Source: Vitis vinifera
Taxonomy: Eukaryota > Streptophyta > Magnoliopsida > Vitales > Vitaceae
Direction: 5' to 3'
Length of the DNA: 64,000 bases
NCBI RefSeq assembly: GCF_030704535.1
Contig: NC_081822.1
Span: 11,897,001-11,961,000 of the forward strand
The notes beneath the pieces were generated by a model. That model was not told the origin of the DNA. It was given only the letters and a program-made list of their open reading frames with translations, and did not search any database. Below, one piece after another: positions 12,186-25,417 of this stretch (position 1 is its first letter; every line of letters begins with the position of its first letter). The position numbers and the translations under genes are program-made.

Positions 12186-12550
12186 TTTTTTTAATTAGGA
12201 TATGTTTTACAACCGTTTTTTAGAATAATTTTTATTTTTTTTAAAAAAGTTAGAAAACATATTTAATAACCTGAGAATTGTTTTATGTTATTGAGAACAA
12301 GTATTTTTAAATAATTTTTTTTAATTGTCTTTAATTATTTTTACTTATTTTTTATAAATTATTTTAAAAAATAATTATACAAAATGATGAATTAAAATAA
12401 AGTTATAGATATAAAAAAACATTTTTAAAACATATTTTTAAAAAATAAAAATAAATTAAAAATATTTTAGGTTTTATAAAGCATAAAAAAAAAAACAATT
12501 TTTAAAAGTATTTTAAAAAATTGTTTTTATAAGCAGAAACACACGTTAAT
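12186..12550. mobile_element. AT-rich MITE, copy B (inverted relative to copy A)
   Basis: The core at about 12300-12390 (ACTTATTTTTTATAAATTAT, then AATTATACAAAATGATGA) is the reverse complement of the core of the element at 9195-9525. The outer parts are AT-rich and partly palindromic but the terminal repeats are eroded. An (AT)10 microsatellite follows at 12575-12594. The element is non-coding and its ends are approximate. Confidence 0.5.
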
Positions 12551-12594
12551 CACCATTTTATACTTTCTAAAATGATATATATATATATATATAT

Positions 12595-14923
12595 TAGTTT
12601 TATCTGGTAAAAGACTTTCTCCTGGGGCATGATCCTTAAGTTTGATATAATTGGGTGATTGAGGGAATCAAAATCTTCTACGAAATCAATTACAACTTTG
12701 AATGAACGAGGTCAAGTCCTCTTCGATATTTTTCATGACATCCATTCAAATCAAAGTCTACAACGGGAAAACCATAATAGTGTAGCCTTTCCAACATTAA
12801 GACTTTGTATCACATCCATTCCAATTTCACTCAACCTCTCATCCCTCTTATCCCAAAAAATTAAAATTTTTAAAACAAATAAATAAAGGAATACCGTGCG
12901 TTTAGGAAACAATCTCACCCGAGCTTATCCATCCTGGATACGTTAAGCTTTGTTAACGCGGCAAAGAATGGGTGCGCAGTGGACCAGACTGAAAGTTCTG
13001 ATGAATTGGATGGAGTATTGACCATTGACCAGCCCGTCCTGCCCATACTGATGAATGGCCCAGCTTTACTCAAAATCATTGCATCAACATCCCAGCCATG
13101 GTGCGCCCACCGCCCCACAAATTATCGGCTTTAATGTTGGAGACACTGTCGACCCCCCGCATCCAAAGGACAATCTTTCCTCTTTTACTCGTACATCTAC
13201 AGACAGCGGCGGCATTGTTGACTTTGCTTAATGCCCTACAAAAATGGCCGTCTTCGTCGATTTGATATTTCTACCCATATGTGAAAGAGAGTGAGAAATC
13301 AGAAATGATGATGAAACTTGAAAGTAGTGGCACAGAATTCTCTCATTTCATCCCCAACCATCTCAATCCACTGGATCACTTCAAATATTCCTACATTTTC
13401 GCTGTCATGTGGCCGCAACTATGGATTTTAGTATCATGATGCTAAATTCTGACACTATGTTTAGTTTTGAAAATTTTTAAAGAAAAAATAAATAAATAAA
13501 TAATTAAATAATGGATTTTAAGTCTATAAGTTATATTTATATACTATAAAATGATTTTAAAATATGTACATTTTTAATTATATTTTATTCTCTTTATTAT
13601 TTTTCATTATACAACAAAATATGAGTGTGAGTATATTAATTTTTTATTCTCGTTTTTTTTTTTTAATGTTTTCTTATATTTATATTTTTTAGGTGTCTAC
13701 CCTTTGGGCTTATGTAGTCATGTTAGTGAGAATCCGACATGTGATTCGTGTTCATGAAAACACAACATCTAATTTGTGTTATTAATGGTTCATGTTCTCA
13801 AGAATACGATTACGGGAGAGTTTCTAATATTAAGGAATTTATGTTCGTTTTTATTTGAGTACCCACTTCAATTAGGAAATCAATTTTTTTCTTCTTTCCT
13901 TAATACTTTCATAAAATCAAATATAACCTAAGAATCCATTTGTCAATATTTTTATAAAATCACTTCTAATATAAATAAATAAAAAGGTTTTTAAAGGAAA
14001 ATAAAATATTTGACAAAATTTTTAAAATATTTTTTAAAAATTAAATAATTAATTATAAAAGCAGACACGTAATACCTCTAAAGAAAATACTTTTACTAAC
14101 AAGCAAATAGAAACATAGATTCTTATTAGAATTAAAAATTTTACATTATTTGGCTCTTAGTTGACACATGTACCAATTGTGGGATAATAACCTCTCTGGG
14201 ACGCAATTCTATGGGCCTGAATATGTTAGGAGGGCCCAAATAAAAGCCCAACCTCGTGCAATAGATGGTCTCAACAGTCAACACAAACCAAGAGCGGAAA
14301 GAAGATGAGCTCGATTATAATCCAATTGAGAGCCTTCCTTCTGCTTGGGCCATAATGTTGGGCTTTGTGCAATGGATGCTTAAGCCCATGAGGGCCACAA
14401 TATGCTCCTCGGTCCCCGCCATTACGAAGTTAACAGTATATACCCGTTAGGAGTGAATTTCATCGATGCAACAAAAACTGGGTTCAGCCATTCGACAACT
14501 GGGGTGTAATGTCCAAACACGCCAAATGTAGCAGTGAAACCTGTAGTGCATGTGAAATATTCAGATGTGGGAAGCATGTGAAGCAGCAGGTAGCAGGCCA
14601 GGGTTGATCCATGTCAGGCCCACTATCAATCTTCTACTATTCCTAAAAAAAAAAAAAACAAACAAATGAAAAGGGCCTCAGTTTCTCTGAACTCCACTCC
14701 ACTCGTAAGTTCATGAGTACATTTTGAGTAGGACTAGGCCTAGGTTCCCTTGGATTTCACAAGCCTACAACTCAAAAAATGACACACTACAAATGTGGGC
14801 CTCACAGCCCAAATCTCATTGGACCACCTTTATTCATTGCCCATCACAAAGATAATGTCGTTTTGTGCCCATGATGGACACTGCACAGAATTTTCTGAAT
14901 TGTGGCATAGCAAATCATTCTAA

Positions 14924-14957
<34 letters not shown>

Positions 14958-15470
14958 AATTTTTTTCCTATTTATTTCTATTTGTTTCTTTCTAGGAAAA
15001 TCCCAAATCAGTAAAAAAAAAAAAAAAAAAAAAATAGAAATGATGACTTGTATGATTTGGAGAGGGACTTTACATTTCTACCCTTGGATTCGATCTGGAC
15101 TGACTGTTGCGAACGAATGGGCTAAATCAAAAGATAATGACATTTAGGAAGAGAGAGAAAGCAATGAGGGTTCGGACTTTTCGATGGGATTAATTTCAAT
15201 TAATTCCGGATTTATCGAATGTCAGATGTATTAGCGATAACGATTGATTCACTGTAAGCTCGTGCTGCCAAAAATAATTCCATGATTGATTAAGACCGTG
15301 AGGAAGGAGAAAAAATCACTCTTCTTTCCTTGCAAAAATTCGGAGTATTATTATTTTCCATTTTAGGTTTGAAATAAGAGGTGTTATGATTTTTAAATAA
15401 AGAAAAAAAATTCTGAATCTAAACTTATCTTGAAAATATTTGTTGGCCTTTTTGTTATTTTTTTTAATTT
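12595..15470. other. Intergenic, T/A homopolymers, no gene recognised
   Basis: A T29 run (14926-14954) and an A22 run (15013-15034) face each other 58 bp apart. AT-rich DNA at 13430-14080 has MITE-like composition but no clear ends. Two less AT-rich patches (about 12900-13260 and 14200-14450) give only short unrecognised frames. Confidence 0.5.
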
Positions 15471-15471
15471 T

Positions 15472-15605
15472 AAAATCATAATTAATAATTATAGTTCTAG
15501 ATTTAAGATTAAAATCATAATCATTAATTATGATTTTAAAAAATATTATTAATAATTATGTTTTAAACTTGTTAAAATCATTATTAATAATTATGATTTT
15601 AAATT
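15472..15605. repeat. Cluster of related palindromes
   Basis: Units built from AAAATCATAAT and ATTATGATTTT recur three times. The clearest is 15511-15537, with 11-bp perfect arms and a 5-nt loop. Others are at about 15473-15496 and 15574-15600, with a half unit near 15543-15566. They could extrude as hairpins or be MITE end remnants. Confidence 0.65.
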
Positions 15606-15619
15606 TAAAAATAATAATA

Positions 15620-18600
15620 ATAAAGTGGAAATTCAAGTCGCATTGAAAGATGTATTTTGAAAATCAATCTAAATGTTAAACACTTTTTTTAAGAAATGAA
15701 AAAGAAAATAATTTTTCCACCAATAAAGTGGAAATAAGTTTTTTAAATTAAAAAAAAAATGACAATTTCAAACAAAATTGATATCATGTGAAACTTACCG
15801 TCCAACCTTAAATCAAGCACAAATCTTTCCATAAGGTCAAAAAAAATATTTAGAATCACTCAACTTTGATTGAAGTTTGAAAACTTCTCATTCAAATTAT
15901 TTCCATTGTTTGATTCATAGAAAAGTTGGTTTACCAAAATCCTTCAAAATTCAATACGTTTTACATAATCTCTAGAAGCTATGTACGATTTGGTGAAATC
16001 AATCCAAGTATGAAAACTTGACTTTTTAATCAAAAAATGATTAAAAGGGGGTGAGAAAAATGGTATATTTGATGCAAATAACCTCCAAACAATAGATGTG
16101 GGGTCCACCCTGAGTTCCTCTCCTCGGATGTTAGTCATGTGACTTCCTTTATCTTGTTTTGTACCACATTGATAAATGTCCTAGAATTATGTCCTTCAAA
16201 ATTTCCTTTTAATTATTTGTAGCTACCTAAATGTCAATTAAATTGCCAAACCAACCCACACACTGCTCCCTTTACACTCAAACTTCTAAATCTTTCTATA
16301 AATGTCTTTACTCCCCATTTCATTTCCCTTTAAGTTGAAGCCCATACCATGTATTCAAATATTCTTGAAAAAAATATATTTTGATCCGAAATGGTAGACG
16401 ATGGTCCATAGTTTTAAATTCATGAAATTGTACTTCCAAATAAAAGTAATTGCAATTTACAACTCCCAAGTGGACGCAGAAATTCAGTGCCCTTGTCTAA
16501 CAGTAATGTCATGAAGGGGCCGGGCCCTTCATCCCCCACTTCTTTGAGCCAATTACGAGCCATGACCCCCCTTGCATCACAGTTTGGTGTCTGTCAAATC
16601 AAGCTCCTAGATCTTGTATTTTTTGGGGTTTGGGGTTTGGGGGGGATGAAATTTGGAAAGGCTTATCAGGGTTGATGCTTGTAAGCATACCCAACAAAGC
16701 CCATAACCCTTCTGACCGACAATGTCACCCCAAAATTCAAGCAGGATGGAAAGAGATCTCTATTCCTACTGCTCAACAACAACTTCCGCACCTTCCTCTT
16801 TTTCTAGAAAGATTTTCCTCTTTTAAAGCAATGTGTCTGATTAAGCATACCCAACACACTCCTATTCCAAGATCATATATTCATCATTCACCGTCACAGA
16901 CTCACAGACTCAATGACTCACAAACCAAATATAAAAATAATTCTACTGTGTTTTTTCTCTTCTCCTATTCTTTTTGTTTTTCACTTTTTTGTTTCCAAAA
17001 TCATTTTCTCTGTCCATTGAGCCTCAGAGGATGAATGCATAAGGCCATGTATAATTAATGACAAGATAGAAGAGTAAGACAAAGAAAATAAAGAAGAAAA
17101 TGATGATGATGATGATGATGGTGATGATGGTGATCAAACGGAGAGGAGTAATGGAAAAAAGTGAAGATGACTTTGGGAAGTACCAAAGGCAAATCGAATC
17201 CGAAGATAAAAATGAAAAGAAAATAAAAACCCGCCTTATGGTGGGGATGATAAAAAGAAAAGGAAAAAAAAAGGGCATGGAGGAGATGCAGGTGGAGTAA
17301 AGCTGTCTCGAGTAAGTTTTGTAGGTCCCAAACGGTATAATTTGGTTCTCCCCCACCCAGAAAATATGCTAATGCTTTCGTACCACCAAAGCAAAGCTTC
17401 TAAATTCCCACATATTTTTAATACTATTCTTGAATCACCCTCCATGTTTAGCAATCATTCTCATCCACCACCCTCCCAAGTCCCAACCTCTAAATGCGGC
17501 GTCGTTTCACCCTCTACCACTCTGGCCAGACCTCCTCCTAGGCTGATGCCACTTCCTTTTTGCGGATGGAGGAAAGGGGCGTACGAATAAACCTTTTCAA
17601 TCATTATCTGACCCATTGCGTCTTTCGCCCAAATGTAGTCGGTTGATGCTGCCAAATTTCTGATTTAACCAAATGTACTACCTTAAAATAAAGTATAGTT
17701 TATTTGGTTGTTTAAATTCAAATTTTCATATGGTAAAACTGAAACGGTCATAAATATTTATGGAGCAATCAAATCAGACAGAGAGAAAAAGAGGGTGTGG
17801 GTGGGAAGAAAAAGAAGACACACTGTGGCTTGTGGTTGTGGTGGAAGGTTCTGTCCGCATATAAAAATTGAAGTCCAAATTGGCACCACACCAGTTTCTG
17901 ACAGTCATCCAATCTAAAGTCAGTTTTTTATGTGAAGATGCCATCATTCTAGCTGGCAGTGGAATTTCTCTTTGCCATGGTTGACACTCAGCTACTCTTC
18001 TTTTCTCCCCCTTTTTTATCTTCAATTTTTTTTTTTTTTTTTTTGCCCTTTTGATTTTGCATATTCTAATACAATAACAAATGACCAAAACGACAGCCAG
18101 GCCATTAATAGCTCCAAATTAGCAACACTATAAAAAAATCAACCACGTAAACAAGGGGATCTCTGCCATTTAATTCCTACAGGATTCCAAGAGTTTACAA
18201 TTCGCTTCAACTGCTTGATTGGCCTGTCTCTATCCATCATTAAATTTTTAATTCTATTATTGATGTTGTTAGTTGGTGTAGGATGATGTCCCTCCCATCC
18301 CCCCACTTCTTTTTCATTTGATTAAAACGCTCATAATCATTGTAAAGAGACATCCTCTTTTAAGTCGATATACACGTACTTATTTAGAGATATAGATAGA
18401 GCGATGAAAATGATTAATCTTTCTTTTTTTCTTCTTTGGTTTGAATTAGTCTCAATAATTTGATTGTGACCGAAAAGGACCCAGGGCCAAATGGATGGCA
18501 CCATGGTCGACAATTCCAGGGGGCATGATGGGATGGTGCTTGTTTAAATGCCAGTGATTTCACATCCCCGATTGCAAGTTTTGTTCACTATCCAATCATC

Positions 18601-19001
18601 TATACTCTACCCAACATTTTACGTTCCTTTGCGGGCAAATTCTCCTGTATTCTTCCTTTTTTTTGGCACTTTTACCACTTGCAGACTACACCAATTGTCT
18701 CAATTAAGTAGGGGAACGTTAGGGTTTGATGCTAGGTTTGAGGCTTTTTGTGGAAGAAGAGCAAGTGCTCTGTTTTGGATTGTTTATTCCCTATCAAGGG
18801 TGTTGATTTTTCAAACTCTTTAAATATTGAGGCAGTGGGGGCGTTGGTTAGGATGACAGAGTCCGTGTTGTTGATGCTAATTAATAAACCAGTGGGAAGT
18901 GCTTTGAACCTTTAATGTTTTGAGTAAGAGCCAAGCAGACGAGGCCAAAGTGGAATACGGTTTAGACGTCACATTTAGAACCCATCATCATAACTTTTGT
19001 G

Positions 19002-19002
<1 letters not shown>
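15620..19002. other. Intergenic, no gene recognised
   Basis: An (ATG)n run lies at 17100-17132 and a long poly-T at about 18028-18044. The 16630-17034 and 17342-17590 frames are open but have low-complexity translations without family motifs. Nothing else is recognised. Confidence 0.5.

Positions 19003-19040
<38 letters not shown>
19003..19040. repeat. (TA)19 microsatellite
   Basis: A pure dinucleotide run of about 38 bp, likely polymorphic. Confidence 0.92.
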
Positions 19041-19047
<7 letters not shown>

Positions 19048-19483
19048 CCACCTGGCATTGTTTTTGCCACCGTGGATTCCTATTCCTACGGTTTTACATT
19101 TTCAATTTTCTTTCTTTACCGATATATGGCAAGTTGGGCTTGTTGGGATGTCATGATATTGTAAAATTATTAGGTAATTATATTAATATTTGTTTTTAAT
19201 AAGAAAGAGTAGCAGTTTGCCCAACAGGGTAATAAATATTTTATTTTTTCCACAAGTTATTGCATAAAATGTTGTGCACGAACGCTCTAGTTGTATCAGA
19301 TAGTAATTAATGCATTTAAGAAGCATCTCTGCAATTTTGACATTTTTTCCTTATAATAAAACTATAAAAGTCGTGGTGGTTTTTTTTAATAAATGATCTG
19401 TCGACCGACGGTTACTGGAGGTGTTGTGAGATTTGATGAGGCTAAATTAGTAAAATCAGTAAGCCATTTTATTTTATTTTGCG

Positions 19484-20053
19484 GTGAAAAGGAAATTGTA
19501 TTTTTCATTTTCGATTTTACTCGTCCACAACACTCTGCCGACGCTGTCAGTTTCTGTAATTAAGGCCTCTAAGCATCCGGATTTTGTGAGAGGTGGTCGT
19601 TTTCCTCCTCCACGTGTCTTCTCAAAGGACAAATGGACCGTGGTCCCCACGTTCGGAAAAAGAAAGAAAAAGGCATGCTGCAACAGAAACGTGTGGTGCG
19701 TGGGACCACGTGTCCTTTTTCTTACTTCATTGGATTCTGCTCTGTTGCTGCTCTCTACTTACTCACTCACTCACTCGCCCTCACTCGGCTCTCCCCCATC
19801 CTTCCTCTCCGGACTCCAACCCCACTCTCTGGGCCTTATGCGCCTTATCCCTCCCTCTCTTACGCGCTTCTCCTTCTGCGGGGTCCACTCGCTCAACCTC
19901 GGGTCTCATACCCACCGTACCACATTGTCTCTGGCTATTCCAAACTGTAGTGACGGTGCATTACGAATCATGATGACTATTCCTCACGCGCTTCTTAACT
20001 TTCACCCAAACACTTCTGCCCCCCCTCATAAAGTCATGTCGCCCTTGTTCTAA
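19484..20053 (+). promoter_or_regulatory. C-rich island with paired G-boxes and no recognised gene
   Basis: CACGTG occurs at 19611-19616 and 19707-19712, the second within GGGACCACGTGTCC, an ABRE-like context. Further ACGT cores lie between and beside them. Downstream (about 19740-19960) the DNA is strongly C/T-rich and all three + frames remain open together, which points to composition rather than coding. The translations are Ser/Leu/Pro-rich with no domain. It could be a promoter plus pyrimidine-rich leader of an unidentified transcript; this is inference. Confidence 0.4.
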
Positions 20054-22619
20054 TTTCTAAAGCCCTTCTGTTCTTCCTCAACCTGCCCCTTAAAATACAC
20101 CATACCCTAAGTTGGCAAATAAAAATTGGTCCATATTAATTTTTTAATCATGTTGTGATATATAATAATCACTTATTTAACAACTAAAAAAGGTGGAATC
20201 GATAGAGGTAAAATTTGTGATGTTTTGGCCTCACCTTCTCCGTTTTTTTTTTTCCATAGGAATTTGATTCAAGGGTGATGAATGTAGTTGGACCAATCCA
20301 AAGCGGGACCCAGAATAATATGGTAAATCTTTTCTTTTTTCCTCGAGGTAGTAATTAGATTTGATGTCCAATCATCTCTAACTTGGGTCGATGAACGTTC
20401 GTGATCTCGTATCTTCGTATGAAACCAACATTCATAGCTTTGTTAGCATCCCACCTCTCCACCAAAAAGTGGTTTAAGCTTCCCATTCATGAATGTGAAC
20501 GTTTTTAGGTCGATCGCACCCGCTAAATTTCATCAAAAAGGAAATGTCTCGTTGAAAATTGTATCGGACGGTTAGTGATCGACCTGTTTGGGTTGACTTT
20601 TGAAACCTAGGAGATCTTGTAGGCACAGGAATAGGTGGGACTTTTTGTATCCCATGGAACAGTGTTGATAGCCGCCGCCGATGTGTACACTGTCAGGAGG
20701 ATTTTAATGACGAAAATGTCCCTACCAAACCTTAGGATCTAAGAAAGTCTTGAAATTGTTGGAAGAGGTCAATGTGATCGTGACTATGGGCTTTCTTGGA
20801 CAGCGAAAAGCAAGGGAATCTAAACTCACACGATCATTTCACATTCCTTGACATGGGACATGGATTTCGGCATTTTGGGTATTTTCCACACTTTCTTGAT
20901 ATATTTCAACCTTCAATCCTTAAATGATGTACAATAATTGGACAAATAAAATTCTAATTATCTAAGATTTTCCTATAAAATAAATTTATATATATTTTTA
21001 ATTATAAAATTAATTTTTTCCACTTAAATAACATAAAAAGGATTTAATTCTTCATTTGGTGGCTAATCACTTTCGTTGTCTCAAAAAGAAATACTTAGAA
21101 TACTAAAAAACGGTGTCGATGTATTACATCACGATACTTAAAAGACTAGGACGATTTTGCTGAGAAACATGGTACGATTCCCATAACTGTAACGGTTAGA
21201 CCCATGCATCAACGGCATATGCCACGCACAATTAAAATTGTGTTACATATATTAAATGTTTCATCATCAGACCCATTCAATCATGCATCTCCAACTTGTT
21301 CCTGATTTATTTGTTAAGATATTTCAATTACTTTGGTGGGGAGAAGGTGGCCAATTAAACGTATCATCTAACTTCATTGAAAAGAAAAACGAAATTTAGA
21401 ACCAATGGTCCCATGCCGGAATAGAAATTAAAAGAAATAAAACATCACAAAATCCTATAATTATTTTGTGGGTGGGGGGGGGGGGGGAAATGAAGGGTAC
21501 ATTTCTTTGCTGAAAATTAGGAAGGCAGGGGGTGGCTGGTTGAGGTGGTGTTTTCATACAATGTGCTGCATCCATATCAGGGTGTCTGGCGCATTAGAGG
21601 AAAAACGCGCACTTTTTTTACATTTGTGGTAACAGGAGAAGACTGTTAAAACGTGGGGGCAAACGACGGAGAGGGATGCCCCTTCTCTCGGATACCCTCA
21701 ATCTAACGACAAGATGTCCTCCTCATTTTTAACAAAACTCCAAAAGTAAATATTTCCTCGTCTTTCGTTTGTTTTTTCCCAATACTATTTTCCTGATTTT
21801 GTGTTGTTACACCTCCAGGTTTTCCACCCAACAAGACATTCTTCCTTCCTTTTTTTCATGATAGCGAGTTTTTGAAACAAAAATTTATAAATTTAATTTT
21901 TTTCTAAAAATTAATTGTTTCGATATGGTCTCAAATTTTTGTTTAACGAGAAATCATAGACTTGAATTATCGTAATTTATATATTTATTTTTTTATTTAG
22001 TAACTCTCTACTTAATTTACAAAGGTAGTAAGTTTGAGCCATCTTTTTGGAATTATATTATAAATAATATATTTTTATAAAACTTTTATAATTACATGTT
22101 AGGTAACATTTTTTTTATTTTATTTTATAAAATTTGAGATAACGTAAACTAAAGACCGTAAGAAACAAGAGGACGTTGGTATTATGCGTCATCACTGTTT
22201 CACTCAGAGAACTTTTATGTGGTCAAAGAGTGGGCTGTAGATGGTAATATTTTATTATGCCACTAAGTGGAGCAAGCACTCATCACACCATCTATGCAGA
22301 TCTGGAGAGGTTTGATGAACGGTCCAGATATTCGGATCCATAAAGTATCATACTGTGGCGGTAACGCACTAACCTTATGAGCTGTAGTGGAGTAGTGACG
22401 GTGGTCCAAGCTCGGAAACAGCTCAGCTGTTCCTTCTGCCACAAGCGTGGGGACCCATTCGTCAATCTGTAACTCCTCAGGGGTAAATCTGCCAAAAATT
22501 AACCAATTTTGGGTCTACACACCCATAAAATAATAAAATAATAATTTCCCTGTTAACGTTTTCTTACAATTTTGTTTTATTTTCTCTCAAATTTCATAAT
22601 TTAAAGGCGATGTTTTGGA
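20054..22619. other. Intergenic upstream region of the FPP gene
   Basis: No gene is recognised. A G14 run lies at 21474-21487. The last few hundred bases before about 22620 should contain the FPP promoter. I could not single out a TATA box with confidence. Confidence 0.5.
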
Positions 22620-25417
22620 GCTTTTCCAACGTCTTGCCTTTTTGAGTGACACCTAACGCAGAATATCTTAGCCCACCCTTCACCACCACCACCTCCTCCT
22701 CCTCCACCGCCACCGTCACCGCAGGTACGATCATCGCTTCTCACTCTGTTGCCAAAGATGGAAATCATAACGAGGAGGAGGTAGAAGCCCTAGTTTTGGA
22801 TCTCCATTGAGCAATCTTGAAAAAGATTGTGTTTCTCTGTAACTGAATACCACTGCAATCTTTTGATATCATCACAACTCTTTTCAATCTCAAAGCTGCA
22901 TTTCTTGTGGTGAGTTGATTTTTCTATAATTTTCATCCCGATAATCAGTGCCTTCTCTGAGAAGACTAAAAAAAAAACGGATAATGAAAGCAGTTGTTTT
23001 GTTCTAGTCTGCTTTCTGCGTTTTGCTTTTGGTTCTATCTTTGATTCTAGTTGAGTTTTTTCTTTGTCACACTATACATTTTTATTTCTCTTTGTCGGTG
23101 CGTCTCCGTGTTGGGTTTCTTCCGCTTTTCTTTTTGTCTCTTTTTTTTCTAGGTTCGATTTAATTTTCCGTGAATAAATTTTGGCCATTAATTCTTAAAT
23201 ATTTAGAGATGTGCAGAGATAATTCGGAAAAAAATTTGGTTTTTTTTTTTTGGATAAATTATATTCTTCATTTCTCTGTATTTATGTCAATGCTGCCTTC
23301 GCCATTCACTCTCTGTTCAATGTGCAAAATCAAAAGCTGTTAAATCTTTTGATTTTGTTTAACGCACTTTGAAAATCTGCCTTTTCTTTTTGTCCTGAAA
23401 ATATCTTTTTTTCTTCTTCTGTATATCCTGTTGTTGGATTTCCTTCTTATTTAAGGGATCTTCGACCATGTAAGGCATGTGCTTAGATCTTGGAGTTTCT
23501 TAATTGATTGGCTTGTTCATTGGTTTTCATGCACGAGTATCTGAGTTAGTGCTCCAGAAATGGAATTTATTTGAAAGAATGATGGTGTTTATGTTTCAAT
23601 GCCTAACAGTACCTCAGATTTGGACTAGCTTTCAGCAATGTGCATTACTGTTTGTAGAATTTTTTATTTTTATTTTTGTGATGATTCATATCACATCCCT
23701 TGAATCTGTTCAGTTTTTGTAGAATATCGTATGCATTGTCAGTTTTGATAGAGCGAGCTAATTTTTCCTCATCCTCTGTTTGGTTGCTCAGAAAATGTCT
23801 GGAAAATGGAAAGCAATTTTATTTATTCATATATCTTTCTGGGAACTTGAAAAAGCAACACCCACACCCCCAATGACGCCCGCCCCCCCAGACTAATGCA
23901 GTTATTTAGCTCAGCTGAGGATCTTGAGGTTGAGTTATTCGATTTTGGAGAGACCAAGACAAGTATAAGACATAGCTTAGAACTTAATTTTCTTCTCCTC
24001 AACTTTTCTTGGTAATCTAGAGGGTTGATGAACTTTGCATTTATGCATCAAAGTTGCTACATGCTTTATTGGCTTGTGCTAATGAAATTTAGAATGCTGT
24101 AAATGTTGAAGTTGATATCAGTTTGCTGTTGTTAATCTTATTGTTGTTTTAATTCTCTAATGATTGAACTAATTACCAGAAAGAGTGGCTAAAGGAGGGT
24201 CAAATGGCTATGTTGGGTAATTATTTTCTATATGTATTTGAGTGAACATGCCAGTCGAAGGGCTACTTCTAGATTGCATCTCAGTCCATGTTTTGTGGAT
24301 GTACACTGAAGACATCAAATTTGGTTTAAGCTATTAAACTAGGGCCTCACACTTGAAGTTGCTATGGGTTTGCTTTTACTTAATCAATGGGATTATCTAG
24401 GATACCTGTCTTTGTAATTCCTTGGTCATGTGGCCTCCATGGCTACATTACAAACATAGAGGTCTGACTGAGAAAACTATTTCATTTTTTGCTTATGATG
24501 TTGAACTTTGTGAACAGGAGATGACTTCTTTTCCCATAACTAATATGTTCAGTGTGATGTTTAATTTTTGTTAAGTCATTTTCTTTCTCGAGTATGACGT
24601 TTTCGCTTTCATAATGGGTGGTTTTCTTATAACTCGTGTGCAATTTTTTTTTCACTTTCATTATGGAGGCTTCTCTTATGTCACCAATTTTTGCCTGTAA
24701 AGTTATTATGATGTTTATTTAGATTCTTTTTACATTCTACTTAGGCGACATTGTTTTAGAAAGTGACTTATAAAATAAGAAAATCACCTCTGACAAATAG
24801 GAGAATCTGTGCTAACTGTAATAGTTCTGTGGCAAATTCTCTGGTGTGCTGAATTCAAACAACTCCAAAATGTGCAGTCCTTCACTCTTGTTGGGCATAG
24901 CAGATTTTTAATGGATGTTGAAATGCCACAGGGGATGTTTCAGATGCTTTTTCTTGTGATTTGCCAAATATTTATATAATTTGGAAATTATTACAGTCAT
25001 GTTTCATCACTCCAAGTGCTGATGGAAAACTGACTGTCACATAAGAAGGCATTTCATGGTCTACTAAAATAGTATTACAATAAGAAGGGAGTTCAAATGC
25101 TAAAGTGTTATTCTGGAACTCTTACTCTCATCTTTTTCTGTGCATTAGGTTCCAACCTCGATGAAAACATTTATTCATTATTAACAAAAAAAGAAAAAAA
25201 GAAAAAAAAAAAGAAACTCATTGATTCAGATAGGGGTTATGAGTTTATGCTTTTTGGTGTTCAGCTGGACCTTGTAGTATAAGGGACTTCCAATGTTTTA
25301 GTTAAAATGTCCTATGTGATACTTTTTTTGAGCCTTGGGTAATATTGTTAATCTGATATTGTTTTTTAAGTGTAATTTGCTGTAACTGACTTGTGCTAGT
25401 TTAAACAGTAGTCTAAG
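22620..25417 (+). other. FPP 5' leader with a 2.5-kb leader intron
   Basis: A CCA/CCT-rich stretch at 22680-22725 and the following roughly 180 bp look like a plant 5' leader. A good donor (TTGTG|GTGAGT) at 22910 and an acceptor (TTAAACAG|TAG) ending at 25408 would remove an intron of 2,499 bp and leave 9 nt before the start ATG at 25418. The leader exon carries a short upstream ORF (22758-22784, 8 codons). Transcript boundaries are inferred from splice signals; an alternative donor (CAG|GTACGA) near 22724 is possible. Confidence 0.5.

Noticed and set aside
19484..20053. 189-codon frame on the + strand
   Set aside because: Three + frames are open over the same C-rich stretch and the translation is low-complexity without a domain.
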